From assembly GCF_009905375.1 (NCBI RefSeq), contig NC_133650.1, positions 142,739,296 to 142,803,295 of the forward strand: a DNA stretch of 64,000 bases, read 5' to 3'. Numbering within the stretch: position 1 is the stretch's first letter; the number at the start of each line of letters is the position of its first letter. Both the position numbers and the translations under genes were made by a program. Below are positions 52,877-63,848 of this stretch, piece by piece. This DNA is from Apium graveolens. Its lineage: Eukaryota > Streptophyta > Magnoliopsida > Apiales > Apiaceae. The notes under the pieces were generated by a model. That model was not told where the DNA came from. It searched no databases and saw only the letters and a list, made by a program, of their open reading frames with translations.

Positions 52877-53915
52877 TGTTAGTCCCTTAACAATGTAACA
52901 AGAATTACAGAAGGGGGGTTGAATGGAATTCTTGAAACTTTTTCTTGAATAAAAATGTTCTAACTCAAATATATATAAGTGTGAATTGATTAGTAGAATG
53001 CGGAATAGTTACTTGAAATGAATCAAAACACAAGTAATTAAAAACAAGAGTCTTTAAAAAAAATCTGGTGGATTTGAATGATTCCACCAGAGATATATAA
53101 TATATATCGAGAGAACTCTGTGTGCAAAAAGCTCACAGTTGCTTACAAAATGATAACAACTAAGAACGAGAGAAATGCTAAGAATACAGCTTACAAATAT
53201 TTCTCTCTTGGTTGCTTAGTTCCTTAGTTACTATTCTATTACTGCTTCTTGGTTTATATATCTCCAAGATTACAAAGTAATAAGACGGGATAATAATACA
53301 AAAACTATCAAGTCTAATACAACGCTACTTCATTACTCTATTCCAGCATCTTTGAATATCTTCATAATAGCATGGAAATGGCAATGCTTCTTTGTTCTCG
53401 AAAACCCAGTTGAATAGGCTACCACATTCCATTTACATACACTCGACGCATGTGACTGTGTTGTCACTGTCAACAGATATTTGAATTCTTTATCCGTCAG
53501 GTTTATGATCATCCGTCGAGTTATTGATCATCCGTCGGGTTTTTGATCATCCGTCGAATTCATTGTTGTTTATCAGTCGGGTAGCAATCAGACACTTGAC
53601 TCCATTTCATTTATGCAGAATTACAAGACATCATCTATGTACAATTAATCAACCTATTATGCATATCTAGTTAAAGTCAATCATGACTTAAGTACTACTA
53701 CATATTCTAAACAATGTGTATGCAGAAATGTGGTATAGACTTATTGTTACATAAGCTACTCACTCGATGGATAATAAGTCATCATCCGTCGGGACTAAAA
53801 TGAGTTATCCATCGGGACTATAATCCTTATCCGTCGAGTGCTACATTTGCACTAAGTAAAATCTACCAAGGTGTTTTGTTCATGAAATTATCAAGTACAT
53901 AACATATACACCACA
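52877..53915 (-). repeat. 5' LTR of Copia-2 (1,039 bp)
   Basis: Plus-strand start TGTTAGTCCC, end TACACCACA. Pairs with 22715-23756. TATA at 53253-53260 (minus). Boxes at about 53490-53590 and 53763-53840. Confidence 0.95.
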
Positions 53916-54848
53916 GTAGCTTTCAACGGATAATCTTCCATGTCATCCGTTGAAAGAGTAACTTATATTCAAATAAGTTTTTGTAGCACATTCTTGTGTA
54001 CTGCAATGCCTTAGAGAACTAGAAGTTGTAGGATATTCTAAGTCATGTTGACTACAAGAATGATATGTAAAATAGGTTGGCTAATCGTATATATTAGATG
54101 CCTTATAATTTTGCATAAGTGAAATTGAGTTAACTGATACGGAAATAATTTCAACAGATGTTTCTACAAGGCTTCGATGGATGACCCAAGTCTCATTCAA
54201 CAGATGATCCAACAGAGTCTCGATGGATGATCCAATAGAGTCTTGACGGATAACAAACTCAAATAGGAGTTGATAGTTACTTGACAGTCACATGGGTTGA
54301 TTGTATACAAAAGGAATGTGGCAGCCTATTAGCAGGATTTTGAAAACAAAAAAGCGTTTCCATTTCCATGCTTAGTTGAAGAAATACAAAGATGTTGGAT
54401 GGAGAAATGAAGAAACATGTGATTAGACTTAGACAATTTTGTTTTATTATTTTGTCTTTTTCACATGTAACTTGGTGATATATAAACCAAGAATAACAAG
54501 TAAAAAAATATCGATCGAAAGAACTTTGAAATAGATAAGGTATTATCTGTTAAGAATTTCTTAGTTCTCTCTCTATAAATTTACTTGTAAGCAGCTGTGT
54601 GCATTCTTACATCACAAAGTTCTCAACTAATATATATCTCTGGTGGAAAGTCCAATCCACCAGAAAGTTTTAAATCTTTGTGTTTAGTAACTTTGTGTCT
54701 TGAATACATTCATATTTCATTCTGCACTCTTGCATATTCAAACACTGATATATTTTGATAAAGTAGTTTCCTAAATTTTAAAAAGAAACCTAGAATTACG
54801 TTCAAACCCCTTTCTGTAATTCTATTATTAGATTGTTTGGGAATAACA
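53916..54848 (+). repeat. Rest of the Copia-3 5' LTR
   Basis: Begins with the TSD copy GTAGC and ends GGGAATAACA before the primer-binding site. TATA at 54479-54486. Boxes TTTCAACGGAT and ATCCGTTGAAAG at 53922-53955, further decayed copies (TTCAACAGATG, TCGATGGATGA, TTGACGGATAA) at 54150-54255. Confidence 0.9.
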
Positions 54849-54850
54849 AT

Positions 54851-54862
54851 TGGTATCAGAGC
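54851..54862 (+). other. Primer-binding site of Copia-3, tRNA-iMet
   Basis: TGGTATCAGAGC, two bases after the LTR. Confidence 0.93.
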
Positions 54863-54908
54863 AAGCTCTTGACACACTAAGAGTCTAAAGATCTAAACAA
54901 CTAACAAT

Positions 54909-57320
54909 ATGAGCAGAAAAGATGTTGGAGTGAAGATTCTCTTTCTGGATAAAGACTACTATCACTATTAGAAGGTGAAAATGTACCTGCATCTTCTCTC
55001 TCAAGATGAAAGATATGTTGATTGCATTGAGAAAGGCCCTCATATTCCTCGAAGAATGCTACAGATACTAAAGGAGCTGTAGGGAATGAGCAAAGTATTC
55101 CAAGGTCATAATCAAAATGGGTAGATGAAGACATTGAACAAGTGCATAAAGACAAGAAGGATATGAACATTCTATTCAATGGTCTTGATGGAGACATGTT
55201 TGACAATGTCATCAACTACAAAACTACCAAAGATAGTTGGGATACAATTCAAATCATATGTGATGAAACTGAACAAGTGAGGGAAAACAATATGCAACTT
55301 ATAATCCAGCAGTATGAGCACTTTCATTGTAAAGACTATGAATCTTTAAGTGACATCTTCAGTAGAATTCAAAAACTAATAAATGCATTAAATCTGCATG
55401 GAAGAGTCTATCAAACAAAAGATTCAAACCTGAAATCTCTTAGATCTCTACCAAAAAATGAAAGCCGATGACCGTCTCTCTCAGAAATTCTCAAGCTTAC
55501 AAGGAATTTACTTTGGAAAGACTGTATGGCATTTTAAAAACTTATGAGCTTGACTTGGAACATGATGAGCAGATAGAGAAATGAAGGAAGAAGGGAAGAT
55601 CTATAGCTTTGGTGGATGAACAAGAGAGTGTGAAAGAGATGAAGGTTGAAGCTGTGGAATCTGCACCAAACTCTAGGGTTTGTGAAGGCAAAGGAAAGGG
55701 GCTAATGGCTGAGCATGAAGATCATCTCATTCAGGATGAAATGGAGTACATAGATGAACATCTAGATTTTTTATCAAGAAGGTTTTCCAAGCTCAAATCT
55801 AAAAAGAATTTTGGAGCAGCTAAGCCAAATAGAAACATGGTGGATAAAACTAAATTCAAATGTTTCAAATGTGTCTTAAGTGGTTATTTTGCAAGTGAAT
55901 GCAAAAATCCTGATTCTGAAAGAAAGAAGTTTGAGCCTGTGGATTATAAAAAGAAGTACTTTGAATTGCTCAAACAAAAGGAAAGGGCTTTCTTGACTCA
56001 AGAAAATGACTGGGTAGCTGATGGGGGTAGATGAAGATGAAGAAACAAGCTATGTCAATCTAAATCTAATGGCCAAATCAGATGAAGTAGAAGTCAGTTC
56101 TTCAAGCAATCAGGTAATCACTACTAATCTAGCACACCTTTCTAAATATGAGTGTAATGATGCTATCAATGACATGTCAACATAATTATATCACTTGCGT
56201 ATTACACTTAAATCTCTCACTAAAAAAACACAAAAATTAAGGAAAATAATTTGTTTTTAAGTGAAAGAAATACTGTGTTAGAGACTCAATTTGTTGAGTT
56301 TGAGAAACTGAAGATAGAGTGTAGAATTGTTAAGTAGGAACTGACTGAATCCTTAAAGAAAGAGGAGATTTTGAGAAAGCATCTTGAATGGGAGCAAGAG
56401 GTAATCAAGGCCTGGAAGTCATCAAGAGATGTTCATACCCAAATTGATAAAGTTCAAGGTATAGAATCATTCTGTGAAGAAGCCTGGAAAAAGAGCATGG
56501 AAAAACTGGATCATGGTTTGATAGAAGGACTTTCAACGGATGTGGATTCAACTGATAATGAAGATTATCCGTAAAAGATAAAAGGAATTATCCGTTGAAA
56601 GATAAAGAACCACATTCGTTGAATGAAAGAAAACCAATTAGCAAAGCTAAGCTATCCAAACTCAGTGAGGAATATGGATCAGTTTCCAAGAACTTTGTTA
56701 CAGGTAAATCTAGTCAAGTCAAGGAAAACAAAAAAGTTAATGTGGGGCATCTGTCAATGAAGCAACTGAGTGACAGATTGGAGAAAATTGAGGTCAAGGC
56801 AGATTCAAAAAGGAAAAATCACAGGAATGGGAAAGTAGGAATTAACAAATATTACAACTACACGCCTGATAAATATGCACCCAGAAAAGTCTGTGTTAAG
56901 TGTGGTAGTGTTAATCATTTGCCTGTTAACTACAAATCTGTTATGCCTGTACCCATGTCTGCACCTTCCTCATTTCCCAACATGCCCATAATGCCTATGA
57001 ATGTTATTTCTGCACAAAATTTGAATTCACAATTTGTTAACATGCCATTTGCACAAAATCCTTACTGTGCTGCATTTAGTATGCCTCAAATGCCATTTAG
57101 CATACCATAATGGAATAATATGTTTGCAAATAATATGCCATTTCATGTTAACCAACCTGCGCATGATAATTCTGCAATTATGAATGGTTTTCAAAGCCCT
57201 TCTATAATGACCAAGGTTGAATCTCAATCACCTAAGTCAAATGAGGACAAGCCTAAGAAACCTAAAAAGAAGGCTAATAAGGCAGGACCCAAGGAAACTT
57301 TGGTACCAAAATCAACTTGA
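54909..57320 (+). pseudogene. gag: gag of Copia-3 (broken)
   Basis: ATG at 54909 (MSRKDVGVKILFLDKD), stop after 19 codons. Then 55142-55471 core (FDNVINYKTTKDSWDTIQIIC; HGRVYQTKDSN), 55609-56034 with knuckle CFKCVLSGYFASEC, in which the Gly-His step reads Gly-Tyr, 56371-56574, 56595-57110 with CVKCGSVNHLPVNY, in which the last Cys is Tyr, and 57120-57320 ending PKST, TGA. A 23-bp instead of 24-bp step between boxes at 56566 and 56589 coincides with a frame break. Zinc-finger losses and stops show decay. Confidence 0.87.
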
Positions 57321-59866
57321 TTTTATTTTCATGTGTGCAGGGAAACAGAAAGAATCTTTGGTATTTGGATAGTGGTTGCTCAAGGCACGTGACTAGAGAT
57401 TCTACCCTACTCACTGGATTCAAGGAGAGAGCTGACCCAAGTATCACTTTTGGAGATGACAGTAAAGGGTATAATGTGGGATATGGCTTGATTTCTAAAG
57501 ATAATATCATCATTAAAGAAGTTGCTCTAGTGGATGGATTCAAACATAATCTTTTGAGTGTCAGCCAGCTTTGTGACAAGGGAAACTCAGTAACATTCAA
57601 TTCAGAAACCTGTGTTGTTGCAGACAAAAAGAATAACAAAGTGGTTCTCACTGGAATGGAAAAAGGAAATATGTATCTAGCTGACTTCAACTCATCAAAT
57701 GCAAATTCTATTACTTGTCTTTTCAGCAAAGCAAGTCAAGATGAAAGTTGGTTGTGGCACAAGAAACTGTCCCATCTGAAATTCAAGACTATGAATGAAT
57801 TTGACAATAAAGATCTTGTAAGAGGCATTCCTCAGGTTGAGTTCTCAAAGGATGGACTGTGTGATGCCTGTCAGAAAGGAAAACAAATCAAGGCATCATT
57901 CAAAAAGAAGCTTGAATTTACAATTGAAGAACCACTCCAACTATTGTACATGGACTTGTTTGGACTAGTCAATGTGTTGTCAATATCAAAGAAAAGATAT
58001 TTCTTGGTGATTGTGGATGATTTCTCAAAGTTCACTTGGACTTATTTCCTAAAATCTAAAGATGAAGCTAGTGAATTCATTATCAATCATATAAGGCAAG
58101 TCAACAATCATCCTGACCTCAAAGTTAGAAGAATCGGGAGTGACAATGGATCTGAGTTTAAAAATTATGTAATCAAATTGTTTTGTGAAAAAAATAGGAT
58201 CATGCATGAGTTTTCAGCAGCAAGGACCCCACAACAAAATGGAGTGGTAGAAAAAAAGAACAGATTTCTTATTAAAGTTGTAAGGACAATGCTAGAAGAA
58301 TCAAAGTTACCAACTTACTTTGGGGCAGAAGTTGTAAATACTACATGTTACACTCAGAATATTTCTTTGGTCAATCAAGCAAAATACATGACTCCTTATC
58401 AATTATTCAAGAACAGGAAGCCAATACTAAACTTTCTTCATGTTTTTGGCTATAAATGCTATATTCTGAGGAATCAAACTGAGCAGTATGGAAAGTTTGA
58501 TGCTAAAGCAGATGAAGGTATTTTTGTTGGGTAGCAGTTGGAAAAGCATACAGAGTCTACAATCTAAGAACCAACATTATTATGAAATCTATACATGTTG
58601 CATTTAATGATAAGAAGATTGAAGGACTACAAGATGAAGGTTTCAATAAAAACCTCAAATTTGACAATGTCGAGATAATTTGTGATGACAGTGATGATGA
58701 AATTGATCAAAAAACAATATCTAAGGATAATGCAGAAAAATCTATAATAAATGAAGCACATAATTCAACATCAGTCGAGAGACAAAGTGCATCATCCGTC
58801 AAGAGACAATCTGCATCATCCGTCGAGAGATAATCTGTATCATCCATCGAGAGGCAAAGATCAACATCTGTTGAGCCATCAATAGGAGCTGAAAGTTAAT
58901 ACAGATCACACTCAGAAAGGATCCCTACTTCAAGTCAAAGATCCACAAACTTAGGGGAAGTTTCTTCTAATCAAAACTCAGTCACACATCAAAACAACTA
59001 TAAGGCCTCTTCATCTAGATCTAATCTACCACAACAAAGAAAATGGACTAGAGATCACCCATTTGAATTAATTATTGGTGATGCATCTTCAAGACTGCAA
59101 ACTAGGAAAGTAACTCAAGAAGAATGTCTATATAGCAGCTTCATGTCTCAGGAAGAGCCTAAAAATGTAGAAGAAGCTTTTTTGGATCCTGATTGGGTTT
59201 TAGCTATCAAGGGAATAGCTAAACCAATTTGAAAGGAATAAAATATGGAAGATGGTACCCAAACCTAAAGGAAAGAATCCTATTGACACCAAATGGGTAT
59301 TCAGAAACAAGATGGAAGAAAATAGCATAGTAGTCAGGAACAAAGCTAGATTGGTTTCCAAGGGCTATTGTCTATAAGAAGGAATAGATTTTGATGAGAC
59401 CTTTGCTCCTGTTGCAAGACTTGAAGCCATCAGGATCTTTCTATCCTATGCAGCCCATGCCAATTTCAAGGTCTATCAAATGGATGTTAAAAGTGCATTT
59501 TTGAGTGGAGATTTGGAGGAGAAAGTCTATGTCAGTCAGCCTCCTGGTTTTGAAGATCCCAACTTTCCTGATTGTTTCTACCATCTTTTGAAAGCAGTGT
59601 ATAGTTTGAAGCAATCACCTAGGGCCTGGTATGATACCTTGTCAAACTTTCTTTTAGAAAATCATTTCACAAGAGGTTTTGTTGACAAAACTCTTTTCTT
59701 TAGAAATGTTAATGGCTCTAGTATACTTGTTCAGATTTATGTAGATGATATTATATTTGGCTCTACAGATGAGAAACTTTGTGAAAAGTTTGCCAAATTG
59801 ATGCAAAGTAACCATGAAATGAGCATGATGGGAGAACTAACTTACTTTCTTGGTTTAAAATGTAAG
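57317..59866 (+). pseudogene. pol: pol of Copia-3, cut in RT by the Tat element
   Basis: Open 57317-58534 (405 aa): WYLDSGCSRHVTRD protease; LSISKKRYFLVIVDDFSKF; integrase finger CDACQKGKQIKASF; LYMDLFGLV (Asp kept), GSDNGSEF (Asp kept), NGVVEKKNRF (Glu kept); WAEA-like GAEVVNTTCYTQN; ends at a stop near 58534. Spacer ORF 58582-58833 with five boxes. RT from about 59190: [55 protein letters not shown] (59735-59765), [11 protein letters not shown], then the Tat LTR at 59867. Several stops; the RT region retains the segment lost in Copia-1. Confidence 0.9.
58769..58874 (+). repeat. Five boxes at exact 24-bp steps in the Copia-3 pol spacer
   Basis: CATCAGTCGA (58769), CATCCGTCAA (58793), CATCCGTCGA (58817), CATCCATCGA (58841), CATCTGTTGA (58865). 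All steps are 24. Confidence 0.93.
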
Positions 59867-60438
59867 TGTTATGGGTAAAAAACTAAGGTTATTATTTGCT
59901 GTATTTATTACTAAGATTCGGGAGCTCAAGGCCTTTAATGGCTGCTCTCGTGTTTCGTAGCTTAATTCTACCTTTACGAGATGCCTACGTATCTCCGTGA
60001 ATTAGAGAATCAAGCCAAAAAACGTATTTCTGATTTGTGGGGCGAGCCCCTTATATAGATGTTGAGAGTCCTTGAATTGGACTTGGTATAGGAGACTTGG
60101 TGGGCAAGTCTCATAATTAGAATGGACTTTGGAGTCCTAGATAGTAGGAAACTGATTCCTTATCCTTTTAGGTCCCCTTGAGGCCAATCTACAAGGATTT
60201 ATATCCCCACTAGGACTTATCTTAATAGCTGTTTTCCTCCTTTATTTATTAATTATGAAATTAATAAATAATCAGGGCTTTTGGGCCTTCTTTGTTCCAT
60301 CAGGCCTGATCTGGTCCATCAGGCCTGATCAATGTGTTGACCTTCTTGGTCTGAATGTCATACATCTTCTTATTGGGCCTAGCAGCCCTACACCTTGCAA
60401 TATTTAATTATACAATCAGGATTTATTTATCCCTATCA
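59867..60438 (-). repeat. 3' LTR of the Tat element (572 bp)
   Basis: Plus-strand start TGTTATGGGT and end CCCTATCA, giving TGATAGGG...CCCATAACA on the element strand. Contains two copies of 'CCATCAGGCCTGATC' at about 60297-60330. Confidence 0.82.
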
Positions 60439-60456
60439 TTTGCCCCCCAACTTTTG
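60439..60456 (-). other. Polypurine tract of the Tat element
   Basis: Minus strand CCAAAAGTTGGGGGGCAAA abuts the LTR. Confidence 0.8.
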
Positions 60457-60561
60457 GGAAACATTGATTAGGTTTCGCAGAAGTTAAGTCTATTCATTCC
60501 CTTACAGGGTTTCGTTTTTGCGTAAAGTTTGGAGTGACCTACACATTTACAATGACTTTTC

Positions 60562-60750
60562 CTTTAATTCAGGAATTATCTTAATTTCCAGGAATTTTTT
60601 CCTAATTTTCTGGATTTTTTCCTTAATTTCTGGGTTTTTCCCTGATTTTCTGGGATTTATCCTTAATTTCTGGATTTTTCCCTAATTTTCTGGGATTTAT
60701 CCTTAATTTCTGGGATTTATCCTTAATTTCTGGATTTTCCCCTAATTTTC
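60562..60750. repeat. Tandem repeats of a TTAATTTCTGG-type unit
   Basis: Several copies of a unit of about 20-27 bp made of 'CCTTAATTTCTGGGATTTAT' and 'CCCTAATTTTCTGGGA', with point differences. Confidence 0.8.
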
Positions 60751-60769
60751 TGCCTTAAAATCGATCAGG

Positions 60770-61420
60770 ATGTATAAAAAATTGATGAGGATTCCTGACA
60801 GATTTCGATCAGGATCCTGATCGAACTAGCTCAAGAACTAACATTCTGGTCGACGTGATCTTCGATCAGGATCTATGCGGAATCGATCAGGATTCCTGAT
60901 CGATTTTGATCAGGACTCTGATCGAACTGGCCTTCAAAGTGACACTCTAGTCGACTGAAACATGGGCTTAATCGACCAGAATTCCTGATCGATTTCGATC
61001 AGGATTCTGATCGAACTAGGTGGCTTTCTACCGTTCTGATCGAATGAAATATCGATCTGGATTCTCTTCTGTGTCGATCAGGACTCTGATCGATCTTAGT
61101 GTTTTTCTTCCTTCTTGCTCGAATGAGATATCGATCAGGATCCTTTTTGGGGTCGATCAGGACTCTGATCGAACTTAGGGGATTTCTTTCCTTCTGTTCG
61201 AATAAAGTATCGATCAGGATCCTGTTTGGCGTCGATCAGGACTCTGATCGAACTTAGGGGATTTCTTTCCTTCTGTTCGAATAAAGTATCGATCAAGATC
61301 CTGTTTGGCGTCGATCAGGACTCTGATCGAACTTAATAGGTTTCTTCCCTCTTGATCGATTGAAGTATCGATTAGGATTTTTTTCTTTGTCGATTAGGAC
61401 TCTGATCGAACCATTTTAAA
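60770..61420. repeat. Palindrome-rich tandem repeats (GATCAGGATCCTGATC type)
   Basis: About eight units, each with near-palindromes of the kind CGATCAGGA.(T/C)CTGATCGA. The best preserved units have a period of about 80 bp (compare 61122, 61201 and 61281: AATAAAGTATCGATCAGGATC...). Units toward 60770 are more diverged. Confidence 0.85.
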
Positions 61421-61553
61421 ATTCTGGTCGATTTTTGACCCTTCATTTTCCACAGTAGCTTCTAGATTATTCCTGATATTTTTGGTAGATGGGTTTTTAG
61501 GTTGGGCCTGGCTAAATGGGCCTAGAAACGCCTCGTATTCCGAGCTTTTCTCC

Positions 61554-61560
61554 TATATAA
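61554..61560 (+). promoter_or_regulatory. TATA box of the antisense gene
   Basis: TATATAA, 174 bases upstream of the ATG at 61728, followed by CT-rich leader sequence. Confidence 0.65.
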
Positions 61561-61727
61561 GTGTAGTGTGAAGTGAGAATCCTCACTTCACTTCACATTT
61601 CTCATTTTCTCTCATAAATCTCTCTAGAGTTCTCCCTTTGAGAAGGCGATTTTCGGCGTCCTCAGCCACCGCAGCTCCACCTTTCTCAGGTTTTTCTGGG
61701 TTTCAAGCCTTCAATCGAAGCATATTA

Positions 61728-63481
61728 ATGGCGGATCGTGACTTGGCTCGTTTGCAGAAGATGAATGTCTCTAATAGAGGTACAAACATTCAAATTCAAT
61801 CTTCATATACTTTCCTACTTGATATGATTAACTCGAGAGGTGATGAATATCCCTCTCTATCTGAGTTAGATTCGTATAACCATGGTAACACCTTTCATGA
61901 GTTAGATGGTAGGATAGAGTCCATGAACACCCTGTACAGACTTCCACCCCACCTTAGGATCACTCCAGCCGCCCCTAGGGATAGGACTTGTAATTGGGAG
62001 GGGGATACTTTGTTTATCTATCGAGGAGCCCTGACCGCGGGTCTTAGGTTCCCATTCCATGAATTTATTCATCGCTTGCTTGCCAATGTACAAATTAACC
62101 CTTGTCAACTCCCTCCTAACACTTGGAGGAACATTATCTGTTTTATGGTCCTTTGTCTTAGAAACAATTTTCCTCTTTCCGTAGATGTCTTTAGGAAAGT
62201 TTTCCAATTCTATAATAGCGCCATAAGTCAACCAGGTTGGGTTTTAATTCGTCAACGGCCACACTCTTTCGTAGGCCCTTTTGCAAAGTGTCAGATGGGA
62301 GTCCAGGTAGCATCAGATTATCTGATGAGGAGGAGGTGGCCTACCAAGCCTTAATTTCAGATGATGGGAAAACAGACACCTGGACCCTCTTAGAGGAGTT
62401 TTCCTTGAAGAAAGTCGGTCTCTCTCAGGCCAGTGATAAGGGTAAATTTATAACTGGATAACCATTTTTCCTTCCCTTTAATTGTAACGTTTTATCTCTC
62501 CTGCAATTTAATATTCTTTCTATCTTTCTTTTTCAGCTTGCGAGGCCATCAATAATGTCAACAGGCCCAAGGAAGGGGAGTCAGGTCGCCAGAAGAGGGC
62601 CAAGCTAAACAAAGACCCCAGGAGCAAACCTGACGGTCCTTCTTTTCTTAAGCCCCACGTCCCGGTGGTCGAGTTGGGGGACGATGTGGATCCTCCACTT
62701 AAGGCACATTCCTTCAGGCCTAACTGGGGCTTCAGGAGGAGCGATACGGTGGTTGGATCCACCAAACATGCTACGGATTGGTCGTACCATTCCATCACTC
62801 CCCATGACTTTACTGACATTGTTACGGGGAGTGATATTGAGACTATTGAGCTTCTGGGTTCTCAAGCCCAAGCTGCGGTAACTTTCTTTTTTTCTCTTTT
62901 TCTTTGAATCCCAACTTTCTCGTATTTCAACGAACTTGTGCTAACTCATACATATTTCTTTGCAGAGTAATACCTACTTCCAGGCGGCCCTCCACGAGGC
63001 TAGGTCCTGGAAGGGTAACTTAGATGGGTTTGAGAAGGAGATGAAGAAATGGGAGGAGAGAGCCAAGGTCCTGGAGAAGAAGCTGGACACGAAGAAAGAA
63101 GAGCTGGCTAAGGCTCATTCCGAGCTGGTGAAACTTAGGAGCGATAAGGATAAGCTCATTGATGACTACATGGATTCTGACAAGTTTAAGAATCTCATGG
63201 AGATTCATGATGAGGGTCTTTATTCCCTACAGTTTACTCAGGGATGGGATGCGGCCGTAAAGGCGGTTTCTGAGAAGCACCCGGGCTTAGTCGACCCTAA
63301 GGACTTTATAAGTCCCGAGCAGGCTGAGTCGGAGGACAGCATAGATGCCCTCTTCAACTCCCCTCAGCCAGATGATCGCATCTTGGATCCTAACACTGCT
63401 TCTCCTCCCGCTTCTCCTGCGAAGGATGCTGAAGGCGCTGATAAGGAGCAAGAGAATGAAGGCTCCCGCATGGAGGAGTAG
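61728..63481 (+). CDS. Three-exon gene antisense to the Tat element (gypsy-type transposase-like domain)
   Basis: Exons 61728-62441, 62537-62877, 62966-63481; introns of 95 and 88 bp with GT..AG ends (G|GTAAAT...TTTTTCAG; GCG|GTAACT...TTTGCAG). Phases agree across both junctions and exons 2 and 3 stay open to the TAG at 63479-63481. Exon 1: MADRDLARLQKMN, then FPFHEFIHRLLANVQINPCQLPP, NTWRNIICFMVLCL, the pattern of the plant 'putative gypsy type transposon' domain (PF04195-like, from memory). Exon 2: basic then TDWSYHSITPHDFTDIV. Exon 3: a long coiled coil (WEERAKVLEKKLDTKKEELAKAH region, 63040-63160) and an acidic, Pro-rich tail. About 523 codons. One frameshift lies between about 62280 and 62330 in exon 1, so this copy may be inactive. 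Role unknown; it reads opposite to gag-pol, with its own TATA box. Confidence 0.75.
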
Positions 63482-63848
63482 TGTTTCTATTCTGTAATTT
63501 TATCCTTAACTTATGTCTGGACTTTTGTTTGTATTAAAACTTATTACCCTCCGGGGTTATTTTATATGCTACTTTCCTTATTCGCATCTCTCTCCTTTAT
63601 TTTTCCGATACTTTAATATTCAAACTTGGCCTAATGGGCCACACAAGTATTATCACAACTCAAACATCCATAGGTTGAAATAATTTCGAACTCTTCAATT
63701 TCAAGTCTGCTTTTCCAAAACCTTACATAATATGGGTTCGACCCTGATCAATAATAGCTAGAAAATAAAAATCCTACGCAAACAAAGCTTCAAGGTGCTT
63801 TTAAACCTACTTGTCACAATGATAAGTGAGAATCGTACTTCGACTATC
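63482..63848. other. Spacer between antisense gene and pol end
   Basis: No ORF. Convergent 3' ends: the antisense gene stops at 63481 and pol (minus) at 63849. AT-rich sequence such as TATTAAAACTTATT near 63530 could serve as a polyadenylation region. Confidence 0.5.

Larger units (their letters stand above)
22715..53915 (-). mobile_element. Copia-2: Sirevirus-like element with nested insertions
   Basis: Complete outer structure: LTRs of 1,039 bp (52877-53915) and 1,042 bp (22715-23756), primer-binding site, gag, pol, third ORF, polypurine tract, 5-bp TSD. Without Gypsy-3 (26800-40804) and the solo LTR (44368-48870) it measures about 12.7 kb, and about 450 bp of pol spacer are missing beside the solo LTR, so the original was near 13 kb. 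That is long for a Copia element because of the roughly 4-kb third-ORF region. The LTR pair shows visibly more differences than the Gypsy-3 pair, in keeping with the nesting order. Confidence 0.95.
53916..59866 (+). mobile_element. Copia-3: Sirevirus-like element, main part
   Basis: Continues the LTR begun at 22640; then PBS, gag and pol to the RT domain, where a Tat-type LTR is inserted at 59867. Third ORF and 3' LTR are beyond the window. It is diverged from Copia-1 and -2 and carries mostly the AACGG variant of the box in LTR and gag. Confidence 0.92.
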
